A stretch of DNA of 64,000 nt from Paenibacillus_S sp043945595 (GTDB lineage: Bacteria > Bacillota > Bacilli > Paenibacillales > NBRC-103111). The notes under the pieces are model-generated. The model made no database searches and had not been told where the DNA came from. It was given only the letters and a program-made list of their open reading frames with translations. Positions 1-8,870 of this stretch are shown in pieces. Positions within the stretch are counted from its first letter, which is position 1, and the number at the start of each line of letters is the position of its first letter. The DNA lies in the NCBI RefSeq assembly GCF_043945595.1, contig NZ_JBIFNP010000001.1:620001-684000 (forward strand), given 5' to 3'. Position numbers and translations under genes: made by a program.

Positions 1-2
1 GA

Positions 3-56
3 ATCCTTGGCTGTAGAGTCTTGCGGCCGCGGGAGGCGGCCGGCGCGTTAAGCTGA
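3..56 (+). CDS. 3' end of an upstream gene, possibly RsmE-type rRNA methyltransferase
   Basis: The window opens inside a gene. Reading frame 3 runs ILGCRVLRPREAAGALS and stops at 54-56, just before a strong terminator. The LGxRxLRxxxA pattern resembles the C-terminal end of RsmE (16S rRNA U1498 methyltransferase), but 17 residues are too few for a safe call. Frame 1 is also open to a stop at 49-51, so even the frame is uncertain. Confidence 0.25.
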   Translation: MLGCRVLRPREAAGALS

Positions 57-93
57 AGCTATCCGGAGAGGCGGCTCTCCGGATAGCTTTTTT
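57..93 (+). terminator. Rho-independent terminator
   Basis: A perfect 14-bp stem (AGCTATCCGGAGAG at 57-70 pairing with 75-88) with a 4-base loop is followed by a run of T. It ends the transcript of the gene that enters the window from the left and isolates yebC, which has its own promoter. Confidence 0.9.
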
Positions 94-287
94 GGCGTAG
101 TGGTGGCACCATGCCACTATATAGGGCTGAAGGAAGCCGCCGGCCAAGCCGATGGCTAGCTTTGGCGCAAGCAAGGCATGGGCTTTTCGGGCACAAATGC
201 GCAGCGGCTTTTAAAAGAACAAGCCGGGCAACTGCCCGCGCGGGCAAGGAGAAGGAACGGCCCCGCTTGAGCAGGAGAGCCGCTTTA

Positions 288-315
288 TTGTACAGAGCGA
301 AAAATCGGTTATAAT
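288..315 (+). promoter_or_regulatory. Probable sigma-A promoter of yebC
   Basis: TTGTAC at 288-293 and a consensus TATAAT at 310-315 are separated by 16 bp, about 37 bases upstream of the yebC start. The -10 box is perfect. The 94-287 stretch before it contains only short palindromes and no convincing gene. Confidence 0.6.
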
Positions 316-351
316 GTTCATGTACAATAAATAAGAAAGTGGGAACAGGTT

Positions 352-1068
352 ATGGGGCGTAAGTGGAACAATATTAAGGAGAAAAAAGCCTCGAAGGATG
401 TAAACACGAGTCGAATTTATGCGAAATTCGGACTCGAGATTTATGTAGCGGCTAGAAAGGGGGAGCCGGATCCCGAATCGAACCGCGCTTTAAGAGTCGT
501 ATTGGAGCGGGCTAAAACGTACAACGTGCCTAAAGCGATTATCGACCGTGCTATCGATAAGGCGAAGGGCAGCTCGGAAGAAACGTATGAGGAGCTTCGT
601 TACGAAGGCTTCGGACCCGGCGGTTCTATGATTATTGTCGACGCGCTTACCAACAACGTGAACCGTACGGCCTCGTCCGTGCGCGCGGCTTTTAGCAAAA
701 ACGGCGGCAACATGGGAGTCAGCGGCTCGGTAGCGTATATGTTTGACGCAACGGCCATTATCGGTCTGTCCGGCAAAACGCTGGATGAAGTCATTGAGAT
801 TCTGCTCGAAGCCGATGTGGATGTGCGCGACGTTCTGGAAGAGGACGAGTCTATTGTCGTCTATGCCGATCCGGAGCAGTTCCATGCTGTGCAGGAAGCG
901 TTCAAGAATGCGGGAATCACAGAATTTACCGTGGCCGAGCTCACGATGCTTGCCCAAAACTATGTAACGATTCCGGAAGAGGTCCAGGCTCAATTCGAGA
1001 AATTGCTGGATGCGTTGGAAGATCTTGAAGATGTGCAGCAGGTTTATACGAATGTAGACGGCTATTGA
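352..1068 (+). CDS. yebC: YebC/PmpR/TACO1 family protein
   Basis: This 238-residue protein is full length for the YebC/PmpR/TACO1 family. The N-terminus MGRKWNNIKEKKA with the following lysine-rich segment, the EGFGPGG motif near residue 88 and the N(G)GNMGxxGSVxYMF segment near residue 120 are family hallmarks. Members have been described both as DNA-binding transcriptional regulators and, for several homologues, as factors that help ribosomes translate proline-rich or otherwise slow stretches. The protein acts in the cytoplasm. The ATG at 352 is fixed by the conserved N-terminus although the ribosome binding site is weak. It appears monocistronic, with its own promoter (288-315) and terminator (1119-1146). 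An antisense frame across its middle is a shadow of it. Confidence 0.95.
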   Translation: MGRKWNNIKEKKASKDVNTSRIYAKFGLEIYVAARKGEPDPESNRALRVVLERAKTYNVPKAIIDRAIDKAKGSSEETYEELRYEGFGPGGSMIIVDALTNNVNRTASSVRAAFSKNGGNMGVSGSVAYMFDATAIIGLSGKTLDEVIEILLEADVDVRDVLEEDESIVVYADPEQFHAVQEAFKNAGITEFTVAELTMLAQNYVTIPEEVQAQFEKLLDALEDLEDVQQVYTNVDGY

Positions 1069-1118
1069 TCTTCATAATGATCTTCGTATAAGGGATACCG
1101 CTATTTTCATGTATTGTG

Positions 1119-1146
1119 GAAAGGCTCCGGATCAGGAGCTTTTCTT
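1119..1146 (+). terminator. Terminator of yebC
   Basis: GAAAGGCTCC and GGAGCTTTTC form a 10-bp stem with one G-U wobble around a short loop, and the descending arm is T-rich. It lies 50 bases after the yebC stop codon. Confidence 0.7.
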
Positions 1147-1212
1147 TACATTACAATGGTGCAGGATGGAAAGGAATGGGGGAGGCTGGTTTATCCTCTA
1201 GACCGTGAAAAT

Positions 1213-1226
1213 TGTAAGCGCATTCA
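1213..1226 (+). promoter_or_regulatory. Candidate cre (CcpA) site
   Basis: TGTAAGCGCATTCA fits the catabolite-responsive element consensus TGNAANCGNWNNCA at every fixed position. No gene starts within 600 bases downstream, so if functional it would act at distance on the surface-protein gene. It may equally be a chance match. Confidence 0.35.
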
Positions 1227-1338
1227 AAAAAAAGGATTCCTGATAATAAGTGAGCTGAGCCGGGCAATTATCCGGAGTCCTGTGGCACGTTGATGCTGAG
1301 TGTGAAGAATCTTACAGTTCTATCGGCAAAATATCAAA

Positions 1339-1392
1339 AAACAGGCAACACTGCCGGTCCATAATACCGGTGGGGTGGCCTGTTTGATTTTT
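1339..1392. terminator. Long hairpin, terminator-like
   Basis: AAACAGGC at 1339-1346 pairs with GCCTGTTT at 1378-1385, followed by GATTTTT. A nested CCGGT/ACCGG stem lies within. The structure has A-rich and T-rich flanks on the two sides and could terminate in either direction, although no gene directly abuts it. Confidence 0.45.
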
Positions 1393-1878
1393 GGATTGGA
1401 GGTTGAGCTCAACTGATGGCGAAAGACTTACTTTTTCTCGCTTCACCATGACATATTAAATTTGGGCAAAATCTCCGCTGAATGGCAGCAGAAAAGCTTG
1501 TCATTTTTTGTGCTTGACGATAGGGAGGTTCATTGAGCTGGCAATATCGACAGCGTACAAGTGGGCAAAGCGCTTGCTTTAGGACGCAAATAAATCGATT
1601 TATGCTGCAATCGAAGGATAACAATACTTAGACTTGCATGATGGGACCACATGGGCACTGGCGGGTATGCCGCCGCAGATCAAATAAAGGAGGACTTTTA
1701 TATTAGTAGTTTAATCTCATACGCCAATTGTGAAGCCGTGGTTCTAGTCTGTTGTAAAAAAAACCTATTTCAACAGGAATTTACAATCTGATGTCGAATA
1801 TTTGGCAAATAGAAATCCGCAGCGTCAGGGCAGCTTGGCGCTCTTGTTTTTGAATGAATCGGGATGGGGTGAAGGAGT

Positions 1879-4800
1879 TTGAATAAAAGAATATCGCTAG
1901 TATTGGTTCTTGCGCTTGTGTTTTCCTTGATTCAGCCGGTGTGGAGCATGCGGCTGGCTCTGGCCAGCGGGGATATGGTCAAGCCTGCCGACAAGGATGT
2001 GTATTTTGACAATGACGGTTCGCACGTGTCGGGTGAGGACATCGGTGCTTTGATTGGAGGCGGACCACTTTATGTCAACTTTGTCGGCCCTGACTCCGAG
2101 TATGGTAATCAGAGAACGATGATAAATTTTGCTGATTTGGATTCAGATCTGCCAACGACCATTTCTTCGGTGACGATGAGGCTATTTATTCCATATGTTT
2201 TTGTCCACACCAATGCTCCATATGACGCCGTGGTTACGGTGAATGCGTCAAATATTACGAACTGGGAAGCAGACTCAGTAAGTGACTTCCCTGCAGACAA
2301 TAACGATCCTCTTCTCGACCACTTGCAAAATATCAGAGTAGCAACGAAAAAAAATAACGGTATGAACAACGAAGATACGGTTGATCCGGGCAACGTGGAT
2401 ACGACGTCAACTGGCTGTACCCCTATTCCGGGTGTATTGTTGGGATGTTTGAACTTGGACGTAACGGACTATGTGAAGAACAAGATTTCCGGAGGGGCTG
2501 CGGATATCACTTTCTTGCTGTCCGGTGCCACTCTTCAGACAACATCGGCCTACTTTACGATTTATCCTAATGAAAATGAGACATATAGGCCGCAGCTGAT
2601 TTTTGCCGGAGAAACGGCTCCTGTTCCAGCACAGACCGCAGAAGCAGGAGCGCAGACGCTGACGCCAGTCGCGGGAGCGGACAATACCGTGACGCTGACG
2701 GTAAAGGATTCACAGGGGAATGTGGATACCAGCTTTACCGGATCGCACAGCGTAACGATTAGCGGCGTGGAACCGTCGCCGAACGGAACATACGGCAGCT
2801 TCGCAGGGACAGCGCTGGATGCGTCTGCGGCGGGAGGAGGGCAGGCGATCGGCGTGACGTTTACTGACGGGGTAGCAACAGCAGCGCTGGCGCTGCATCA
2901 AGCGGAAGCGCAGACGATAGGCTTTAGCATAGCAGGCGTGGCGACGCCAGCGACGAACAGCCTGACGATTACACCAAAGGCAGAAGCGTTGGCTGCGCTC
3001 ACGCTGTCACAAGATATAACGGCGCCGCCAGTAAATGGCGGGACGTTTGCACAGCAGCCGGTCGTGAAGCTCGTGGATGCCTACGGCAACTTGGTCAGTA
3101 CGGACAGCAGCACGCAGGTGACGGCCTCGAAGAAGGATGCGGGCAGCTGGACGCTGACAGGAACGGCGACCGTGACGGCGAATGCCGGAGTGGCGACGTT
3201 CAGCGGCCTGGGTGCAGCGAATGCGGCAGAGGTAAGCGGAGCGCAGCTGGCGTTCCATGCGGGAGCCTTGCCGGAGATTACGTCGACGGCAGTGATGCTG
3301 CCGGCCCCTGCCTCGGCACAGACCGCAGAAGCGGGAGCGCAGACGTTGACGCCGGTCGCGGGAGCGGACAACACAGTAACGCTGACGGTAAAGGATTCGC
3401 TGGGGAATGTAGATACGAGTTTTACCGGAACGCACAGCGTAACGATTAACGGTGCGGAACCGGCACCGAACGGAACGTACGGCACTTTTGCAGGAACAGC
3501 GCTGGATGCGTCCGCGGCGGGAGCGGGTCAGTCGATCGACGTGACCTTCACCAACGGGGTAGCAACAGCAGCGCTGGCGCTGCATCAAGCGGAAGCGCAG
3601 ACGATAGGCTTTAGCATAGCAGGCGTGGCAACGCCAGCGACGAACAGCCTGACGATTACACCGAAGGCAGGAGCGTTGGCTGCGCTCACGCTGTCACAAG
3701 ATATAACGGCGCCGTCAGTGAACGGCGGAACGTTTGCGCAGCAGCCGGTGGTGAAGCTGGTGGATGCCTACGGCAACTTGGTCAGCACGGACAGCAGCAC
3801 GCAGGTGACGGCCTCGAAGAAGGATGCGGGCAGCTGGACGCTGACAGGAACGGCGACCGTGACGGCGAATGCCGGAGTGGCGACGTTCAGCGGCCTGGGT
3901 GCAGCGAATGCGGCAGAGGTAAGCGGAGCGCAGCTGGCGTTCCATGCGGGAGCCTTGCCGGAGATTACGTCGACGGCAGTGATGCTGCCGGCCCCTGCCT
4001 CGGCGCAGACCGCAGAAGCGGGAGCGCAGACGTTGACGCCGGAAGCGGGGGCGGACAACACAGTAACGCTGACGGTAAAGGATTCGCTGGGGAATGTAGA
4101 TACGAGCTTTGCCGGATCGCACAGCGTAACGATTAACGGTGCGGAACCGGCACCGAACGGAACGTACGGCACCTTTGCAGAAACAGCGCTGGATGCGTCC
4201 GCGGCAGGTGGAGGTCAGGCGATTAGCGCAACGTTCGCCAACGGGGTAGCAACAGCAGCGCTGGCGCTGAACAAAGCGGAATCGCAGACGATAGGTTTTA
4301 GCATAGCGGGCGTGGCAACGCCAGCGACGAACAGCCTGACGATCGCGCCGAAGGCAGGAGCGTTGGCTGCGCTCACGCTGTCGCAGGACGTGACGGCGCC
4401 GCCAGTAAACGGCGGGGTATTTGCGCAGCAGCCGGTGGTGAAGCTGGTGGATGCCTACGGCAACTTGGTCAGCACGGACAGCAGCACGCAGGTGACGGCC
4501 TCGAAGAAGGATGCGGGCAGCTGGACGCTGACAGGAACGGCGACCGTGACGGCGAATGCCGGAGTGGCGACGTTCAGCGGCCTGGGTGCAGCGAATGCGG
4601 CAGAGGTAAGCGGAGCGCAGCTGGCGTTCCATGCGGGAGCCTTGCCGGAGATTACGTCGACGGCAGTGATGCTGCCGGCCCCTGCCTCGGCGCAGACCGC
4701 AGAAGCGGGAGCGCAGACGTTGACGCCGGAAGCGGGAGCGGACAACACAGTAACGCTGACGGTAAAGGATTCGCTGGGGAATGTAGATACGAGCTTTACC

Positions 4801-7248
4801 GGAACGCACAGCGTAACGATTAACGGTGCGGCACCGAACGGAACGTACGGCACCTTTGCAGGAACAGCGCTGGATGCGTCCGCGGCGGGAGCGGGCCAGT
4901 CGATCGACGTGACCTTCACCAACGGGGCAGCAACAGCAGCGCTGGCGCTGAACAAAGCGGAATCGCAGACGATAGGTTTTAGCATAGCGGGCGTGGCAAC
5001 GCCAGCGACGAACAGCCTGACGATCGCGCCGAAGGCAGGAGCGTTGGCTGCGCTCACGCTGTCACAAGATGTGACGGCGCCGCCAGTAAATGGCGGGGCA
5101 TTTGCACAGCAGCCGGTGGTGAAGCTGGTGGATGCCTACGGCAACTTGGTCAGTACGGACAGCAGCACGCAGGTGACGGTCTCGAGGAAGGATGCAGGCA
5201 GCTGGACGCTGACAGGAAAGGCAACCGTGACGGCGAATGCCGGAGTAGCGACATTCAGCGGCTTAGGTGCAGTAAATGCTGTAGAGGTAAGCGGAGCGCA
5301 GCTGGCGTTTCATGCAGGGGGATTGCAGGAGATTACGTCCTCTAAGCTCATGCTGTTGTGGCCTGATCCTACCGCACCTGTCCTTACCCTGCTGGAGGTA
5401 AAGGATCAGTCCGTTACTATAGGATGGGAGCCCGTTTATGGTTCCGTAACCTACTCTGTATACCAAAGAACAGGTAACGAAATTTATATTGATCCAACAA
5501 TGACTGTAGCTGGCAGTGTGTACAATGCGACGATTACGGGATTGATCAATGGCATCACGTATTCCTTTGTAATCAAAGCGTCGCATCCAGGCGGAGCAAG
5601 CGGATTTTCCAATGAAGTAAGCGCAACACCGAGTACGGTGCCAGCCTCGCCGACGAATGTGACGGCAGTTGCAGGAAATGGACAAGCAACGATAAGTTTT
5701 ACGATACCAGCTGACGATGGCGGAAGTCCGATTACTGCGTATGAAGTGACAGCCTCACCAGGAAATGTGGTTATAACCGGAACGTCCAGCCCGATAACGG
5801 TTACCGGCTTGACGAATGGAACAAGTTATACCTTTACGGTCAAGGCCGTCAACGGTGCGGGAAGCAGCGCATCTTCTGCCGAATCCAACGTTGTTCGTCC
5901 TGTCGCCCCTTCGCGAAACAACCATAACAGCAGTCCATCCTCTCCGTCTACGCCTTCGTCGCAAACAGACACGCCTTCTCAAACGGAAACGACGGATGTC
6001 GGTGTTAATGTGTTTGTGAACGGCAAGGTTGAGAATGCGGGAACGGCGACAATCTCGCAAAAGGATAACCAGACGGTGACGACAATTGCGGTCGATCAGA
6101 AAAAACTAGACGACAAGCTGGCGGCGGAAGGTCAAGGCGCACTCGTGACGATTCCGCTTAACACCAAGTCCGATGTCGTGGTCGGAGAATTAACCGGTCA
6201 AATGGTGAAAAATATGGAAGACAAGCAGGCAGTGCTCCAGATTAAAACCGATCAAGCCTCCTATACGCTTCCGGCAAACCAAATCAACATCGGTTCCGTG
6301 TCCGCTCAAATCGGCACATCTGTTGCATTGTCGGATATCAAGGTGCAAATTGAAATTGCCGCGCCGGCAGCCGATACGGTGAAAGTCGTTGAAAATGCCG
6401 CGAAGCAAGGCACATTCACGCTTGTTGTCCCTCCGGTTGAATTTACGGTGAGAGCCGTACATGGGGATAAGACTATCGAAGTAACAAAGTTCAATGCATA
6501 TGTGGAGCGAACCATTGCAATTCCTGATGGCGTCGATCCAAGTAAAATTACGACAGGGGTTGTCGTCGATCCGGACGGAACGGTTCGCCACGTGCCGACC
6601 AAAGTTGTTCAGATGGAAGGCAAGTATTATGCAGTCATCAACAGCTTGACCAACAGTACCTACTCGGTTGTATGGCATCCGATTACATTCAGTGATGTGG
6701 CTAACCATTGGTCCAAGGACGCCGTCAACGATATGGGCTCACGGATGGTCATCAACGGAACGGGTGAAGACACGTTCAGTCCTGATCGGGATATTACCCG
6801 CGCCGAGTTTGCAGCTATCATAGTTCGCGGACTGGGACTCCGGCTGGAGAAGGGGGTGGCGCCATTCTCGGATGTGAAGGAATCCGACTGGTACAGCGGC
6901 GCCATTAAAACGGCCTATGAATATCATCTGATCAATGGTTTTGAAGACGGCACTTTCCATCCGATGGATAATATTACGCGTGAACAGGCGATGGTTATCC
7001 TTTCCGAAGCCATGAGACTTACAGAACTGAAAGCCAAGCTCGAGCCCAAAGCGGCAGAAGAAACATTGCGTGCATTTACTGATGACTCATCAGCATCCCC
7101 TTGGGCTGCAGACGGTATTGCCGATAGTGTGGAAGCGGGAATCGTCTCAGGAAGAGAAGGCATGCAGTTGGCGCCAAAAGCGTTTATCACGAGAGCTGAG
7201 GTAGCGGCAATGATCAAACGGCTGCTTCAGAATTCGGGTTTGATTTAG
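1879..7248 (+). CDS. Large secreted SLH-domain surface protein with Ig-like repeats
   Basis: This 1,789-residue cell-surface protein begins with a signal peptide (about residues 1-30). A DNRLRE-like beta domain (about 36-245) follows, then four near-identical 229-residue repeats (about 250-1155), each reading as two Ig/Big-like modules with VKDSxGNVDTSF and LVDAYGNLVST motifs. Two fibronectin type III domains (about 1160-1345), a Ser/Pro/Thr-rich linker, a beta-rich region (about 1375-1600) and three C-terminal SLH domains (1604-1789; FSDV...W...A and ITRAEF motifs) complete it. SLH domains normally bind pyruvylated secondary wall polymer, so the protein should be anchored outside the wall and project the repeat stalk. 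The start is TTG at 1879, the first codon after an in-frame TGA, with GGGGTGA six bases upstream. The ligand is unknown; an adhesive or structural role is inferred from the architecture. Confidence 0.9.
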   Translation: MNKRISLVLVLALVFSLIQPVWSMRLALASGDMVKPADKDVYFDNDGSHVSGEDIGALIGGGPLYVNFVGPDSEYGNQRTMINFADLDSDLPTTISSVTMRLFIPYVFVHTNAPYDAVVTVNASNITNWEADSVSDFPADNNDPLLDHLQNIRVATKKNNGMNNEDTVDPGNVDTTSTGCTPIPGVLLGCLNLDVTDYVKNKISGGAADITFLLSGATLQTTSAYFTIYPNENETYRPQLIFAGETAPVPAQTAEAGAQTLTPVAGADNTVTLTVKDSQGNVDTSFTGSHSVTISGVEPSPNGTYGSFAGTALDASAAGGGQAIGVTFTDGVATAALALHQAEAQTIGFSIAGVATPATNSLTITPKAEALAALTLSQDITAPPVNGGTFAQQPVVKLVDAYGNLVSTDSSTQVTASKKDAGSWTLTGTATVTANAGVATFSGLGAANAAEVSGAQLAFHAGALPEITSTAVMLPAPASAQTAEAGAQTLTPVAGADNTVTLTVKDSLGNVDTSFTGTHSVTINGAEPAPNGTYGTFAGTALDASAAGAGQSIDVTFTNGVATAALALHQAEAQTIGFSIAGVATPATNSLTITPKAGALAALTLSQDITAPSVNGGTFAQQPVVKLVDAYGNLVSTDSSTQVTASKKDAGSWTLTGTATVTANAGVATFSGLGAANAAEVSGAQLAFHAGALPEITSTAVMLPAPASAQTAEAGAQTLTPEAGADNTVTLTVKDSLGNVDTSFAGSHSVTINGAEPAPNGTYGTFAETALDASAAGGGQAISATFANGVATAALALNKAESQTIGFSIAGVATPATNSLTIAPKAGALAALTLSQDVTAPPVNGGVFAQQPVVKLVDAYGNLVSTDSSTQVTASKKDAGSWTLTGTATVTANAGVATFSGLGAANAAEVSGAQLAFHAGALPEITSTAVMLPAPASAQTAEAGAQTLTPEAGADNTVTLTVKDSLGNVDTSFTGTHSVTINGAAPNGTYGTFAGTALDASAAGAGQSIDVTFTNGAATAALALNKAESQTIGFSIAGVATPATNSLTIAPKAGALAALTLSQDVTAPPVNGGAFAQQPVVKLVDAYGNLVSTDSSTQVTVSRKDAGSWTLTGKATVTANAGVATFSGLGAVNAVEVSGAQLAFHAGGLQEITSSKLMLLWPDPTAPVLTLLEVKDQSVTIGWEPVYGSVTYSVYQRTGNEIYIDPTMTVAGSVYNATITGLINGITYSFVIKASHPGGASGFSNEVSATPSTVPASPTNVTAVAGNGQATISFTIPADDGGSPITAYEVTASPGNVVITGTSSPITVTGLTNGTSYTFTVKAVNGAGSSASSAESNVVRPVAPSRNNHNSSPSSPSTPSSQTDTPSQTETTDVGVNVFVNGKVENAGTATISQKDNQTVTTIAVDQKKLDDKLAAEGQGALVTIPLNTKSDVVVGELTGQMVKNMEDKQAVLQIKTDQASYTLPANQINIGSVSAQIGTSVALSDIKVQIEIAAPAADTVKVVENAAKQGTFTLVVPPVEFTVRAVHGDKTIEVTKFNAYVERTIAIPDGVDPSKITTGVVVDPDGTVRHVPTKVVQMEGKYYAVINSLTNSTYSVVWHPITFSDVANHWSKDAVNDMGSRMVINGTGEDTFSPDRDITRAEFAAIIVRGLGLRLEKGVAPFSDVKESDWYSGAIKTAYEYHLINGFEDGTFHPMDNITREQAMVILSEAMRLTELKAKLEPKAAEETLRAFTDDSSASPWAADGIADSVEAGIVSGREGMQLAPKAFITRAEVAAMIKRLLQNSGLI
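2629..5350 (+). repeat. Four tandem 687-bp coding repeats
   Basis: Units start at 2629, 3316, 4003 and 4690, an exact period of 687 bp (229 codons). Unit 4 lacks two codons in the NGAxPNGT region and diverges at its end. Long blocks are identical at the nucleotide level between units, including third positions (for example the block from GTGGATGCCTACGGCAAC onwards), which points to recent duplication or ongoing homogenisation. Open antisense frames over this region repeat with the same period and are by-products of its codon use. Confidence 0.95.
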
Positions 7249-7275
7249 CTTTGGCCTAACAGAAGAAGGATGTGA

Positions 7276-7332
7276 GAAGAGGATGTTCCCGAAAAGCCAT
7301 CGTTGCCGGCAGCGGGCATCTTCTTCTTTTTT
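7276..7332 (+). terminator. Terminator of the surface-protein gene
   Basis: GAAGAGGATGTTCCCG pairs imperfectly with CGGGCATCTTCTTC and the 3' arm runs into TTTTTT. It starts 28 bases after the stop codon at 7248. Confidence 0.7.
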
Positions 7333-7394
7333 CGAGTCCCCCTTTCCCCATCAAGAGCATGACAGAAGCAGTAAAAATCATTTTCATACATTAA

Positions 7395-7426
7395 TTGACA
7401 ATATTCGGTCTTTCGAGCAATATAAA
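7395..7426 (+). promoter_or_regulatory. Possible promoter of the GNAT/tail-collar operon
   Basis: A consensus TTGACA (7395-7400) lies 20 bp before TATAAA (7421-7426); the spacing is longer than ideal. Its position supports the ATG at 7494, rather than the TTG inside the -35 box, as the start of the acetyltransferase gene. Confidence 0.4.
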
Positions 7427-7493
7427 AGTTAGGAATTTGGAATTATATGGTGCTGCCATCCCCAGAAAAATCTTGAGAAAAAGAGGGAATCGT

Positions 7494-7958
7494 ATGCTTT
7501 GCTTTGCACAGGCAGCTGCGGATGACGAACTGTTTTTGTACGAACTGTACTCCGAAACGAGGCGGAATGAGCTGAGTGCGCTGGGCTGGGATGATTCCCA
7601 GATGAATGCTTTTCTGCGCATGCAGTTCGATGCCCAAAGACATTCCTACCGGGCTCACTATCCAAACCTGTTACAGCGTATTATTTTTAAAAACGAGGAG
7701 CGAGTCGGACAAATTTCTAGCGCTGTCACAGAGCAATCGGTTGTGCTGGTAGACATCGCGATCTTACCGGTTTACCGTAATCTAGGCATCGGCACCCGGC
7801 TGCTGACCGAGCTAAAAGAAACGGCTAGGCAGCAAGGGAAAAGTGTGCGGCTGCATGTGCTTCAGCATAATCCGGCTCAGCGGCTTTATGCCCGTCTAGG
7901 TTTCGGCGTCACGGGAGAGCAATTTCCGTACGTTGCTATGGAATGGAATGAATCTTAA
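7494..7958 (+). CDS. GNAT family N-acetyltransferase
   Basis: This 154-residue protein has the GNAT core: a beta-4 strand (VVLVDIAILPVYRNLGIGTRLL) with an acetyl-CoA-binding R/Q-x-x-G-x-G/A variant (YRNLGIGTRL) near residue 100, and the C-terminal NPAQRLYARLGF motif. It should transfer an acetyl group from acetyl-CoA to an amine in the cytoplasm; the substrate cannot be predicted. The frame is open back to a TTG at 7395, but that codon sits in the presumed -35 box, and ATG 7494 follows AGAGGGA, so 7494 is preferred. It is the first gene of an apparent operon with the DUF6916-like and three tail-collar genes. GNAT genes are known near similar Mdp clusters, but whether it modifies them is speculation. 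Confidence 0.8.
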   Translation: MLCFAQAAADDELFLYELYSETRRNELSALGWDDSQMNAFLRMQFDAQRHSYRAHYPNLLQRIIFKNEERVGQISSAVTEQSVVLVDIAILPVYRNLGIGTRLLTELKETARQQGKSVRLHVLQHNPAQRLYARLGFGVTGEQFPYVAMEWNES

Positions 7959-8004
7959 TATACAGATTCTCCAGATAACTTCGCTGAGGAAGGAGAAGCA
8001 TCGA

Positions 8005-8304
8005 ATGAAATCATTTTCAGAAGCAGCACCTTTGCAAGGCAGCAGCTTTCAGGTTGCGTCTGTGCAGGGGGAGCCTCTGACTTTGAAATTGACGCAAGTA
8101 CAGGACAAGGGAAGCAACGAAATCGTCGAACAATTTTCACTGTTATTGAGGGGGCCGTTGAACGCGCCCTTGGAGCAGGGTCTCTACCGACTTCAGCACG
8201 AGATATTGGGGACGGTCGATTGGATGATCGTTCCGGTTGCCAAAGACGCTGAAGGTTATTTGTACGAAGCGGTGTTCAATCTGCTGAAAAATGAGCAATC
8301 ATAG
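8005..8304 (+). CDS. DUF6916-like small protein of the tail-collar cluster
   Basis: This 99-residue protein has no signal peptide or membrane segment. The sequence around residues 10-90 (SFQVASVQGEPLTLKL, LLRGPLNAPLEQGLYRL, then a beta-rich end) resembles the DUF6916 family, small proteins usually encoded beside phage-tail-collar (Mdp-like) genes. ATG 8005 is preceded by AAGGAGAAG at a proper distance; the frame continues upstream to 7933 but without a ribosome site. It lies 46 bases after the acetyltransferase and 36 bases before the first collar gene, and is most likely co-transcribed. Its function is unknown; a structural or assembly role for the collar proteins is inferred only from the neighbourhood. 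Confidence 0.65.
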   Translation: MKSFSEAAPLQGSSFQVASVQGEPLTLKLTQVQDKGSNEIVEQFSLLLRGPLNAPLEQGLYRLQHEILGTVDWMIVPVAKDAEGYLYEAVFNLLKNEQS

Positions 8305-8340
8305 GCGAATGATTATTATAATTTCGAAGGGAGCTGCTAT

Positions 8341-8850
8341 ATGAGCGATCAATATGTAGGTGAAATTCGGATGTTTAGCGGGACATATGCTCCGATTGGC
8401 TGGTTGTTGTGCAACGGACAACTGCTCAATATCAGTCAATATGAAGCGTTGTATACGTTGATTGGCACTACATACGGCGGAGACGGCCGTTCGACCTTTG
8501 CCGTGCCGGATTTGCGGGGACGTGTTCCGATTCATATGGGAAGCGGCTATACGCTCGGTCAAATGGCGGGAACGGAGAAAGTGACGCTGACGGCGTCCCA
8601 AATGCCGGCGCATACTCATATTCCGAATGCTTCGAACGTGGCCGCGACGAGTATCAGCCCGGCCAATGCATTTTGGGCGACAAGCTCGGCAAGCAATGTG
8701 ACCCCTTATTCCACAACTGCGCCGAATACGACGATGAACCCGGCGATGATCAGTTCGGTTGGCGGCAATCAGTCGCATGACAACATCATGCCTTTTCTGA
8801 CCGTATCGTTCATTATTGCAACTGAAGGGGTATTCCCAAGTCAATCATAG
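8341..8850 (+). CDS. Phage tail collar domain protein (Mdp-like), copy 1
   Basis: This 169-residue protein belongs to the tail-collar/microcystin-dependent-protein (MdpB) type. It has an N-terminal VGEIRMFSGTYAPIGWLLCNGQLL segment, then TYGGDGRSTFAVPDLRGRVPIH (the Collar domain core, about residues 38-62), a Ser/Asn/Thr-rich middle, and a C-terminal NIMPFLTVSFIIATEG strand shared by all three copies. The family descends from the receptor-facing tips of phage short tail fibres, but many bacterial members are free-standing, and their role is poorly understood. The ATG lies after GAAGGGAG. No capsid, portal, terminase or integrase gene is nearby, so this is not part of a visible prophage. Confidence 0.85.
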   Translation: MSDQYVGEIRMFSGTYAPIGWLLCNGQLLNISQYEALYTLIGTTYGGDGRSTFAVPDLRGRVPIHMGSGYTLGQMAGTEKVTLTASQMPAHTHIPNASNVAATSISPANAFWATSSASNVTPYSTTAPNTTMNPAMISSVGGNQSHDNIMPFLTVSFIIATEGVFPSQS

Positions 8851-8870
8851 GAGATCAGGGAGGAATAATC

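Larger units (their letters stand above)
1069..1878. other. Long intergenic region without a recognisable gene
   Basis: These 810 bases hold the yebC terminator (1119-1146), an isolated cre-like site (1213-1226) and a long hairpin (1339-1392). From about 1400 to 1878 I see no convincing reading frame on either strand. Short frames there match no family I know. The stretch may contain the promoter of the surface-protein gene, but I could not pick one box pair with confidence. Confidence 0.6.

Noticed and set aside
3007..5057. Long open antisense frames across the surface-protein repeats
   Set aside because: They recur with the same 687-bp period, are Arg/Cys- or Ala/Pro-rich, lack ribosome sites and exist only because of the GC-rich codon use of the sense repeats.
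2629..5350. CRISPR-like or satellite array
   Set aside because: The 687-bp repeats are contiguous, in frame and protein-coding, without short repeats and unique spacers. No CRISPR array was seen anywhere in the window.
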